The translations under genes were made by a program, and so were the position numbers. From Antedon mediterranea (Eukaryota > Echinodermata > Crinoidea > Comatulida > Antedonidae), in assembly GCF_964355755.1 (NCBI RefSeq), contig NC_092679.1, positions 4,772,001 through 4,836,000 of the forward strand: DNA of 64,000 nucleotides, in the 5' to 3' direction. Under the pieces are notes generated by a model, which saw only the letters and a list, made by a program, of their open reading frames with translations, ran no database searches and was not told where the DNA came from. This document shows positions 47,601-59,900 of the stretch, in pieces. Position 1 is the stretch's first letter, and the number at the start of each line of letters is the position of its first letter.

Positions 47601-50600
47601 AGATCAAACAATTAGTACAAACAAAAAGAACAAACCAAAATAACATAATGTGGTTTACTTAACTTAAATATTTCTATTGTTATAATATTGCTTTAATCTC
47701 TGTTTAAACAAACTTAAAGTGGGGGATTGTTTTATATAGTCTGTTAAATTGTTCCAAATATGTGTTCCTTGGTAGGAAATACATTGCTGTCCGACTTTGG
47801 TGCGTTTTAGTTGTGGACAGTAGTTTGACCTGTTTCTAGTTGAGTAATTATGGAATGAGGCAGATGTACTAAATAAGTTATTAAATGATTCAGGTAATAG
47901 ATTATGTTTATATTGATACATAAATATAGCAGTGTGTTTCGTATAAAGGTCAAAAATATTTAATGTTTGGGTCGAGATAAAAAGTGGATGAGAAGGATGC
48001 ATAAAATGAACATGACAAATATTTCTAAGTGCTTTTTTCTGGAGAATATGTATACGGTTTAAGTTTGTAGCAGAAGTAGCACCCCATACTGTGATAGCAT
48101 ACGTTATTCTAGGTAATATAAGTGCATTGTATACCGTTAACAAGATTTTACTTGATAACATAGATTTCACTTTGTTTAAGACATTATTCTAGAAATACTG
48201 TTTGCTACCTCATTTACATGAAAATTAAACGATTAAGTTTCATCCAGAAATAAGCCTAGAAATTTAACTTCAGTAGCTTTTAAACATCATAAAATTGGTT
48301 TTTAGCATATTTAGTGATAGCTTGTTTGCATGTAACCTTGTTTAGTTCTTGATTAACGATGTCACAGAGACTCTGGATCATCATGTGAATAAAACAGACT
48401 TAAATCATCCGCAAACAGTATTGACGACATGACATTAGATATATTATTGAAATCATTTGCATAAATTATGAAGAGAAGTAGGCCCAAAATCGAACCCTGT
48501 GGGACACCACATGTAACAGGTCTGCAGCTTGATTCAAAATTATTTAATGATACAAATTGTTGCCTGTCAGAAAAGGTAACTTCTAAACCATTTTTGAGCC
48601 ACTCCTCTAATTCCATAGTTTGTTAATTTATGTAGTAAGATTTCAGGATTAACTGTATCGAAAGTTTTGGAGTAATCGAGGAAAACACCAATTGTATGCA
48701 TAATGATTATCTAAGGCTGATGTAATCATGTCAAAGATGTGTAAAATGGCATGTGAAGTAGTGTGCTTTTCTCTAAATCCAAATTGAATGTTTGAAAAAG
48801 TCCTATCTTTTAACACTAGCAGTTCTAAAAATAATACTAAAAAGTCGTCCAGAATTTGGATAGTTGTCCGAATGCCTCCAAAATTTTATGGAGTGGTCCT
48901 TGACCCCATATCTATCTGTAGTTTCAATACATTTTTGAATAAGTCTGCTAACAAACAGACAGACAGACACACGCGATAGATAGATAAATCCTTGGCGGAG
49001 GTGAACAAATCTATAACTTAGAGTCACGCTTGTAAAATAATTGTTTTTCCGCTTACCTCGTTCTTTATCATACTAATGATTGCCTCATTTAAATACAACC
49101 TGTGTTATTGGTATGTAAGTACTCTAGGCGTTGATTTCAGTTCTGATGATGAGAATTATTAGTATTCTCAAAACATGTCACGGTATTTTAAGGCACATTG
49201 CCTATATTCATCAAAGGCCTCACAATTTTGATTGATACATTAATACTTCCATAAAGTATAATCTTTTTGAGATAAATTGGGTTTTTTTGAGTCTCTATTT
49301 TTGGCAATATTTTGAAAACAATAATAATATAATAATAATAATAATAAATACTTTATTTTAACACGGAAAAGCTTGTGTCACCATAAAGGTGTTCTTCTAC
49401 AAGGCCGTGATCAACTAACAGTAGTACATTACACATTTAAAAATAACAAATTTTTAAAAATAACAAATTTCAAAAATAACAAATTTTAAAAATAACAAAT
49501 TAGAGAACAAAAATATATGAACAGAAACCTTAATTACATTTGTGATAAGAGTACAAAATAAATAATAAATCACACCAATAATTTGTTGAAAGTATTCAAA
49601 TTTGTGGCATTTTGCATTGGTTTTTTTAGAGTATTCCATAAACTAGCACCATGATATGAAAAACTTTTTTTTTTATATTCTGTTTTGGGTTTATTCAATT
49701 TTAATACATCCTTTGATCTTGTATTGTATGTGTCTAGTTTGGGTGTAAATAGTTCGTTTAGATATGGTGGTGCTTGATTATGGAATATTTTATATAACAT
49801 TTTGGCTTCATTATTATGTAGTTGAGTATTAAGATTTATCCAGTTTAAGTTTTGCAGGGCTTGTGTACTTGAGTCGTATTTCCTTGTTTTTGTAATAATT
49901 TTGGCTGCTCTGTTTTGTAGCATTTGTAGTTTATTAGTATTTTTTTTATTTGATCTGCCCCACACAATATTACAATAGTTAAACTGTGGAGAGATAATAC
50001 TATTATACATTAAGCAAGATACATGTTTTGGGACGAGGTTTGAAGATTTTTTTAAGTAGTACAAGCCTGGCAATACTTTACTTTTAACATTATCTATTTG
50101 TTTATCCCACAGTAAATATTCATCAATAACAACACCTAGATGTTTACAGCTTTTTACTCTTTGTAGCCGAATATTGTCTATGTTTAAATTTAGATCAATG
50201 TTTGCTAATTTTGCAAGCCTTTGTTGTGTTCCTATAAACATACACTGAGTTTTATTTACATTTAGACTAAGCTTGTTACTTGCTAGCCATGATTTGATTT
50301 TTTTTAAATCTTCATTAATTTTTGCAAGTACTTCATTTATATCAGAAGATGCAAAGTAAAGAGCTGTATCATCTGCATACATACTAATCTGTACACTATT
50401 TACATGCTTTGGTAGATCATTTACATAAAGTATAAATAAGAGTGGTCCCAAAATTGATCCTTGGGGGATTCCACAATTACTATAGCATTTATCTGATCGG
50501 ACACCATTTACTTGTGTTAAGTGCGTACGATCACAAAGATAGTCTTTAAACCAATTTATAATAGAGACATCTAAGTTAAATGATTTAAGCTTGTCTATAA

Positions 50601-53600
50601 GTATGGTATGGTCTACCGTGTCGAAAGCTTTTTTCAGATCAAGCATGACTAAACCTATATACTTCCCACAATCAATATCATTTATCCAATCTTCTGTAAT
50701 GTTTAATAATGAAGATACAGTAGAGAAATTAGGACGAAATCCTGATTGGTAAGCATAAATCATATTTTTTGAGTTAATAAATTGATAGACCTGATCAAAT
50801 ACAACCCTCTCGATAATTTTAGAAAGAATCGGTAAAATTGATATGGGTCTGTAGTTGCTAGCTTCAGTCCTATCTCCCCCCTTAAACACTGGGCATATTT
50901 TGGCACATTTCCATCTTTTTGGAAAAGTACTGGTTGAGAGTGAGAGATTTACCAAATAAGTGAGAGGTCCAACGATTTGATCAATAACCAACTTCAGCAT
51001 TTTAGCTGGAAGCTCATCTAAGCCTGTCGCTTTACTAACATCGAGTGCGTTTAATTGTTTATAAATATATTCCTGATTAACAAAACTAAATTTAAGTAGG
51101 TCCCTACTTTGATTAGTATTATTTACAATAAGTAATCTAGGAATTTCTGGTGGGATGTTTTTTGCAAGGTCAGGTCCTATTTTAGAAAAATATTTGTTTA
51201 AATTGTTGGCTATTTTAGAAGAGTCTGCTGTTAGTTTGTTATCATTTGTTTTTAAGTTTGATATTTCAGTGTTTATACTCTTTGCTGGGACAATATATCT
51301 TAAAGTTTCCCATATTTTCTTTGAATCTTTTGTATCTAATTGTTTAGAAAAATATTCTTTTTTACATTTCTTTATTTCAGCATTTACCTTATTTTTACTT
51401 AGTTTGTATTGAGCCCACATTTCAGGTGTATTAGTTTTAGATGCTTTCTTTTTTAGTACATCACGCTCACGCATAGACCTAACTAGATCATCTGTTAGCC
51501 AAGGACTAGTTTTGTTTCGCACCCTCTTCTTTTTTAGCGGGGCATAATCATTAGCAATTTTAAGAAAATTAGATTCGAAAAAATATGTAGCGTCATCAAT
51601 ATCATTATAATGTTGAATTTCTTGCCAGTTTATTTTTTCAATATCCCTTTTAAATTCATTTTCATTAAAATGTTTGTAGTTTCTACTTGTTTTATATTTA
51701 TGCTTATGAGCTTTACACTTTTCTTGTTTACCAACAATTACATAGATAGCAGAATGGTCACTGATACCTGTATGTAAAACACCTGATTTGGAGATACTAT
51801 TAGGAACTGTTGTGTAAATATGGTCTATTAAAGTACTACTATTTTCTGTGATTCTCGTTGGCTCAGTTATTAATTGAGTTAGATGAAAATTTTTAGCAAT
51901 ATCAATTAATTTTTTAGTATAACAAGATAGGTTTTTAGAATGAGTGTCACAATTTACATCCCCAATTATCATATATTCTAAATTTGTACTTTCAACATTC
52001 TCTAGTACTTTTTCTATTCTCTCAAAGATCTGCATATCAGAATTTGGGGGTCTATACCATGATAAAAGGAGGAATGGTTTTGAATTTAGTTGTTTAATTT
52101 CAATAATAGACATTTCCAAATGTTCATTCATAAGATCTGGTCTTAACTTATGAGTAGTCTTCCCGTTGCGATTTAAGTACACAGCAACTCCTCCACCTTC
52201 CCTGTTACGATCTTTACGATAGAGATCATAGCCATTTATACGTACATCATTATTACTAATAGTATAATCAAGGCGAGTTTCATTTAAAGATATAACATCA
52301 ATTTCATTATTTTCTATAATGTGTTTAAAATTGTCAAAATTACCTATAAGTGAAACAATGTTAAGACTTAAAATACTTAGACCATGTTTTTGAAATATTG
52401 AACAGTCTTCAGTGAAAACATCCGTTGTACCGGTTACATCTTGAATCGAGTTGTTAGTTTCAAATAAGAGCGGTAGGTTTAACGTTTCGTTTAAAATATT
52501 GTTACTGTAAATGTCTTTTATTTTCACGGCCCTATCTTCATTGCCATCTTTTCATTGTTGTTGTAATAAACAAAATTTAGCCTTGTGGCCATCCTCTTGG
52601 CAGTACCAACATTGGAGCGGTTTCCTATGTCGACAAATACGGCGAATATGTCCATTTTCTCCACAGAAATGACAAGAAGCAATAGATGAAGTTAGTTCTG
52701 TTTGGCGGGTGTTTGTTTTTAAGATTGTCACACTAGAGTTTATGCTTTTGATGAGTGCAGTTGTTCCACGTTCATTAAGGTGAAGTCCATGTCTTGTAAA
52801 TTTCGAGGTGTCAAGTCCAAATGGTGATAGGAATGCCTTAAAGTTATCTATGAAGCAATCTTTGAAGTTCGCTTTTAGCATTTCATTAGTTTGTAGTACA
52901 TGTAGATTTAGTTGAGGGTTGTCTAGTCTTGGGCATAAACCAGATACATAAACCTTTCCTGTTTGGAAAATAATGCTATGTTAATATAAAAATGATTCTT
53001 CGTTAATAACAATTAAATGAACACGTGCAACTTTTAATTGTTCATAACGGTTGGCATTTTCAAATGTTGCTTGTATTTAAGAACAGACTGAATTACAAAA
53101 CATCAGATATAAGACTAGGCGTATACAATTGAAGTGGGTTTTTGGCAATTTAACGTTATTTTATCTTTAGACAAAATCAGGTGTGCGTATCGCATCTATT
53201 TTGTACGCGTGTGTGACGTCAGAATGTCGAGATTTAGATTTGTTTTCTTCTTCTTCGTATTAGGAGCCAACTTCACATGTGAAGACTCTGCTCCTCCAAC
53301 TCTGTTTTGCTAGCTCTACTGTATTTGGTTGTGTATTATTGTTCTATTTAGTTATTCTTTTACATTTTGTAGGTCTGTATTTTGCCATTGGTAAGTGAAG
53401 TTAAACATTTAAAAACATTTTCTCGTATACACAATTAAATCTCATCAGTCAAAAAGTAAGCACAAAGGTACTATTTTAAAGTTTGACTTTTTGACTTTTT
53501 AAAAGGTGAAGAATGTCCCAGTCCCAGTAAATTTCAGTGTAATTTTGGAAACTGCATACCCAAAGGTTATGTATGTGATACAGACAACGATTGCAATGAC

Positions 53601-56022
53601 AACAGCGATGAAATGAATTGTTGTAAGTATTACACCACTCTCTTGATTAAGGATACAGTATATAAACATTTAAAAAAAAGTGAAAGTGTTATTTTTTACT
53701 TCAATTTTAGGAATCGCATCATAGTTTACCGCGAACCTGGTGAATGTGGGGATAAAGATACAGTACTGGTGTCTTGGGGTCATGTGTGATATATGTGTTA
53801 TACAACTTTATATTTATAATCCGTATGAATTAAAATGTTTGGATAATATATCAATGCTTTAAATGTGATGACGTCATTAAATATAATGACCATTCAGATA
53901 AGAAGAATTGTTGTAAAACTTGATATTTTGAAATTGCATTGTAAAATTTAGTAAATATTTACAAAAGTTTCATTTTTTAAATACCACGTAACCAAGTATT
54001 TGAAGATACTAGCCTCTACAACACTGCAACTACTGACAGCAGCTTGAATGATGTTTCTACCCAACAAACCTCATTAAATCCGAAGGACAACCTCTACAGC
54101 ACTAAACTAGCAGTAACGACAGGATCACGTTCAATTGACAGTGAGTATTCAAAACAAAAAATAAATGCTACATAATAAATCTATACCAATCTATAGGCCT
54201 ACTATATACATGTATTTTCATGACTAAATATATTGAGTAGTTTGTATAGTATTCCAAAATAATTGCTGCATACAAAAAATATATCAGTAATACTTTGAAT
54301 AAGTTTGTAGAAGACGAAAAAACATAATACGTTGATTGTAGATTTACCCGAAGATAAAAGTAAAGCATCACCACTATCGAATTCACTTCTTGGTGGTACC
54401 ATCGACACAACAAATTCGAATGAACTTTCTACCGAACAACTAACTTCGATCTCAAATTTTTGAAACAGTTAAAGAAATTGACAATCTCGATGTCAATACT
54501 GACATAACAGAGACTGTCGATGATATTATAACCATAGAAAGTTCTCTCAACTGACACTAAGTATCAATCAACAATCTATCAAACCACAAGTTACCCCTTT
54601 TCTCATTTTTGCACCGTATAATTTTATTTTTCAGTCAATGTTGAAGCTAAATCGCCGACTTTTACTTCTATTATTATTTCTGAAACAACAAAAGTTTCGA
54701 CTGCGGCTAAAGGCAGTGTCAAAGGTCAGTAAAGAAAAAAGACAAGTAAAAATAAGTACGTACGTAAATTAAACATAATTGTAATAGGGTACTTTCAGTT
54801 TTCTTAATTTGTATTTACTTATTAATCAACTGATCATCAGACTATGATCTAATTGAATTTAAATGGGTAGGCCCACTCCAGTGTCTAGTGTACTCCATAT
54901 AACCTAACTTTGTGAACCCATAGAGCTCCGGAGAAGGTTTTCGAAAATATAGGCCTAACTAATCAATTTTTCAGACGGACCATACACACTTGTTGGAAGA
55001 TTGACAGAAGCAGAACAATTAATTAAACGGAAAACTGTGTAAGTTAAATCACTAACGATTGACTAAATTATAATAAAAGAAAATACATTTATCTTTTACT
55101 CTACCACCTAGATCCTCAACATTTTAATATAGGCCTACTTAAAAAATAAACAAATTTTTTTTCAGTCAAGGAGAATTTCTTCCAAGCGCCTCCGACATTG
55201 TGGAAGTTATCGTTTACGACAAAAATAACAAGTCTATTAGTACGGAATGCGAGATTGTGTTCAATAATATTACGGTAAAACGAAATTTCCAAAACAAATT
55301 TCAACTAAAAAGTATGTTGAACTTTGGTACATTTTAAATCATTAAAAAAATGTTAACTTAAGAGGGCAGCGAAGATTTGACAATTTCTAATTGAAACAAC
55401 ACTACGCATTATTTTACTATTTTAAAATAATATGATTATATACAAATAATGAATGTATATATCCGTGGAATGGTACTTTAGTGAGTTTGTTACTTACCCA
55501 CTATTACTGTGTTAGTTGCGAGTGTGTGTTGGGTTCAGTATATTCTGATTTGGCTCCGTAACTATATATTTCAATATTATTTTCTTCTATCTTTCTTGTA
55601 AAGTAACAAAACAACGTAGTGTACGGTATAGTAACAATGCAGCCTGCTTGCTCGACGGTCCGTAGTAGAGAGAGCGAGACAAAGAAAAAAGGTTTTCTAA
55701 GAATGCAGAACGTAACACTGCTGATTGATATGCAAATACTGCCTCTACAGTACAAATAATGGCATGAGTTTAATGATGAAAGGCTATATTTCAACTCGGC
55801 GCGATAATAAACATTCATTATTTGTTTTATATAATTATATATATATAATTATATATATATATTATGTAATTTTGTGACTTATATATGTTATCCTTTGTTA
55901 CAATTCTTTTCACCTGATGATGGGCTATGCCCGAAACATGTCGTTAAAATAAATCTATATTGAGGCAGTTTTAACTTATTTGATCTTGATTTTTTTCTAT
56001 ATCCTGCCTATGCAGCTCTTTG

Positions 56023-56070
<48 letters not shown>

Positions 56071-56935
56071 CATACTGTAAATTATAGAAACAGTGCTCAT
56101 ATTCGGAACATGATCTCATAATCGCGTCGAGCATAGCTCATTGGCGAAAGTTCCGTATTTTTTAGTTGTATGAAAAAATGTCTCTGGCTGGATTCGAACC
56201 TGCAACCTCTCGCTTACAGGGCGAGTATCATACCACTAGACCACAGAGCCATGTATGGTATTATCACAGATTTTCACCCACCAGATACATTCTCTCATAC
56301 AACAAACGCCCTCACAATCAGTGGAGGCTTAACAAGTCAGAATAAATTCCAACTTTAATTCGCAACGGTTTTTTAAATATTATTGTGTATATGTAAATCA
56401 ATGATGTTGCGTAGCACTGTGTAAATTATATATAAATCATACTGTAAATTATAGAAACAGTGCTCATATTCGGAACATGATCTCATAATCGCGTCGAGCA
56501 TAGCTCATTGGCGAAAGTTCCGTATTTTTTAGTTGTATGAAAAAATGTCTCTGGCTGGATTCGAACCTGCAACCTCTCGCTTACAGGGCGAGTATCATAC
56601 CACTAGACCACAGAGCCATGTATGGTATTATCACAGATTTTCACCCACCAGATACATTCTCTCATACAACAAACGCCCTCACAATCAGTGGAGGCTTAAC
56701 AAGTCAGAATAAATTCCAACTAGTGGTCTAGTGGTATGATACTCGCCCTGTAAGCGAGAGGTTGCAGGTTCGAATCCAGCCAGAGACATTTTTTCATACA
56801 ACTAAAAAATACGGAACTTTCGCCAATGAGCTATGCTCGACGCGATTATGAGATCATGTTCCGAATATGAGCACTGTTTCTATAATTTACAGTATGATTT
56901 ATATATAATTTACACAGTGCTACGCAACATCATTG

Positions 56936-56996
<61 letters not shown>

Positions 56997-59900
56997 AATC
57001 AGGCAAAGAACATTAATTATATATATAATACATCTAAATATATTCCCATCAGATTGAATAAAAAGTTATGCCTACTGTAGGCCTATATTTGATTTACATT
57101 AAAACAGTAACATTTATTTGTTTTAAAAATATTATATTAAATGTTATATTTGCAGTATTTTTATTTTATAAACACACCTATTTTAGTGTTAATTATGTTA
57201 ACAAAAACTAGACAATCCTAGGCCTAGCTAGGCTAGAAAGGTATCAAAAGTACAAATTGGCGCCGCTGTTGGATTTCTAGAGTAATGGTATAAAAAAAAA
57301 GACGTTCCAAACGCGAAAGGATTTTTTTTCGTACACGAATTTTTTTGGAAAAAGCACTTTTGAACGACTGTTCAATAGTGCGTGCTATTACACGCCATGT
57401 GACCCACAATCGTCAAATCAAATGACAGGAATTTATTTAGATGTTATATAAATATCAATAATTAATTAATTTTGTATATTTTTATTGAAATGACCAAGAA
57501 CAAATCTAAGTAACAAAATTAAGTGGAGTTTCGATACAAAATATAACAATTATTAAATTAAAATTAAAGTTACAGAACTCAACAACAGAAAACGAACCGA
57601 GTGTGCTACATTTGCCAGTTTGCCATTTTACACATGAACAAAATCCGTAAGTCGATTTTTAAAAGGTTATTTTATTGCATATATTTGGGTTCGATTATTC
57701 GACTTTGTTTTCGGGCAAAAGTATTTTTTTAGCGTCACACGATCCTTTATACTAAAATTTAAAATCATTTCTAAAACAGCCAATCGTATGACTATTTTAC
57801 TATAATTCTTGTAAATTACAATCATTATTTTTAGGACATGGTCTACAGAGGGATGTATAACGGTGTACCAGTACGATTACGTCATCAGTGGTGTGACGTG
57901 TAAATGCAATCATCTGACGTCATTTGTGGTTCTCATGAAACCGAACTATGTGAGATTAAAACTTTACGAAAATCAGCCAAACATTGATTTATGTTGCTAT
58001 ACCACGCAATAATATAATGATACACAACAAAACTATACACTGTGTACCTTTTAGAATAAGTGCAGATATAAAACGAAAAGAGTAATTAAAAATGCAATTA
58101 GAAAAAAAACAGACATATTTTTATTATTTTACGTTTATGATAAATCCGATGTCTTTTGCTAAACTAAATATAATCGTTACTATAGTGATAATAACTGTTA
58201 ATAAACTAAATATAAGTCATTTTGTGTTAAACTAACTGATTTTCACGTATCGCCAAGCTGCAAACACGACGAGAAATAAAAAAAATGTCACTGAGAATAA
58301 TAACATTAATATAAAAGTAATATCTGTTAATTTAGTAACATAATACTTTTTATTACCTACGTTATTATTATTTTGTTAGTGCATTAGTGCCTTATTTATT
58401 TTGCTTTGGTTATTTAGAAAAAATCACAAAATGAGAAGAGTGCAATATCTATGCTTACAAACATCACAATTGGAATTTCCAGTGTTTTTCTCATAATAAC
58501 GCTTATTACGATAATCGGCATAAGGTAAGCTAATTGGTATTTGCGGTGCTGTTGTCGAAAAGTAAAGTCCGGTATCTGTATCTATTACCGCCGACAACAG
58601 GTTTTATTCTAGGTCTAACCATATCGTTTGAAATCGTGTCCGTTTATAATAATAACGTCGCTCTTATGCGGCGCTTATTGAACAAATCCTCTGGATCAAA
58701 CACGTCTGGAAACATACTGCCATGTTGCAGCAAGTACTACGCTCAGGTGTGTTTTGACTTACTGTATACCAGATACCCATTTATACACCATCTATTCTGC
58801 CCGCTTAACAACAGCCCAATCCGCTATTTCATCTTCCTGCTTAATCCCTGATTCTATTGTGTTTTTAAACAATATTTTAGTCTTTTAAATGTTAGTGTTT
58901 TTTTTATCTTTAAAGAGCTTGTAAAGGTTACAAGCAATCTGGTCATTGGCCACAAGTTGTAACGTTGTGCATGCTATACATTTTTTTTAAAATAACAGTA
59001 TAATAATAATAGTGTGAACAATTGTGAATTCAGTCAGTATACTTCGATTCTCATAATCAACTTCTTCATCCACATTGCAACAAGGAATGATATCTTTGTT
59101 TTGATAAACACGTGGCAGACTGGTTCTTAATCTTCTTAATATTGGTTATTTCTAGTTTTAGTTTGTTCAATGCATACACAGTATGTAATATTTTATATTT
59201 CTAATTTCAGAGAACTAAGACATTCAGACAGGTACAGATTGTTACGTCATCTGGTAATCGCTTTACTGTTGGCGCATTTCTTTTTTCCTTTCTTAGATAT
59301 AAATGTAAGTTCTCTTTTCTTTTTTTTTTGGTTGAAGTCTTTTAGAGAAATTACAACTCTCTAATTCTAGTCCACGTGCATGGAAAATGTTGCCCCACTT
59401 TCTCTTTCGCTAATAAATATTACATTTTCTTTTACTTTTTAAGTCAAAAAGTGGAAGAAAACTTGCTTTTGTAAACTAATTTGTGTATAGACACACACAC
59501 AGACATGAAACAATATATAAAAAAATAATTTCGGAAACAGCGTAGGGCTTGGTACCAATCATCCTTGCTGAAATAAATCACAGATACACAATTGTAGTAT
59601 TTTTTTCTAATAGATTCGTAATCAAGTTGCGTGTGCTTTCCTTGCTGGGTTTCTTCACTACAGCTTGATGGTAGCGTTCTTTTGGATGTTGATTATGTCA
59701 ACAGATATATACATAAAGATTAAACACTCATTTATGGATCATGAAAAACGATTTGTTTACTGTCGTTACATCGCTTGGATTGCACCCGGTATTGTTATTC
59801 TCATAACTGCTTGTGCAACAAGAGAAAACTACGCATCTGATGGGTAAATCTTTTTTTAGATTGATCTAAACGTACCGTTATCTAAAGCGTGGTTCCCACT

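Larger units (their letters stand above)
49322..52972 (-). mobile_element. LINE-c: nearly complete CR1-like non-LTR retrotransposon
   Basis: Comparison with cassette 2 shows the empty site (aaaacaataataat/gctatg). The element has a 5'-truncated ORF1, an intact ORF2, a ~230-bp 3' UTR and a (TTA)n-type tail at its left end. The intact frames and clean edges suggest a recent, possibly active lineage. It sits in an intron of the receptor array, antisense to the gene. Confidence 0.88.
40512..54340 (+). repeat. Tandem array of four receptor-exon cassettes
   Basis: A gattgtttttccgcttacct anchor begins each cassette at about 40512, 42520, 45438 and 49041. Anchor spacings are 2.0, 2.9 and 3.6 kb, and the last cassette contains a 3.65-kb LINE. 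Cassettes 1 and 3 carry a first and a second LDLa exon. Cassettes 2 and 4 carry a first LDLa exon and a stalk exon. The order suggests a two-cassette block that was duplicated. Intronic sequence is nearly as similar as exonic sequence, so duplication is recent. Confidence 0.85.
56062..56905. repeat. Two direct and one inverted copy of a tRNA-containing unit
   Basis: Unit copies begin at about 56064 and 56431 (367 bp apart) with catactgtaaattatagaaa. The third, inverted, runs 56723-56905. The second and third copies form a ~180-bp inverted repeat with a ~110-bp spacer. The unit also holds atggtattatcacagatttt and gtggaggcttaacaagtcag. It lies in the GPCR intron between 55274 and 57576. Confidence 0.85.

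Noticed and set aside
56170-56731. Repeated frame [19 protein letters not shown]
   Set aside because: It is the antisense reading of the tRNA-like unit; ending at repeat borders, with no protein resemblance.
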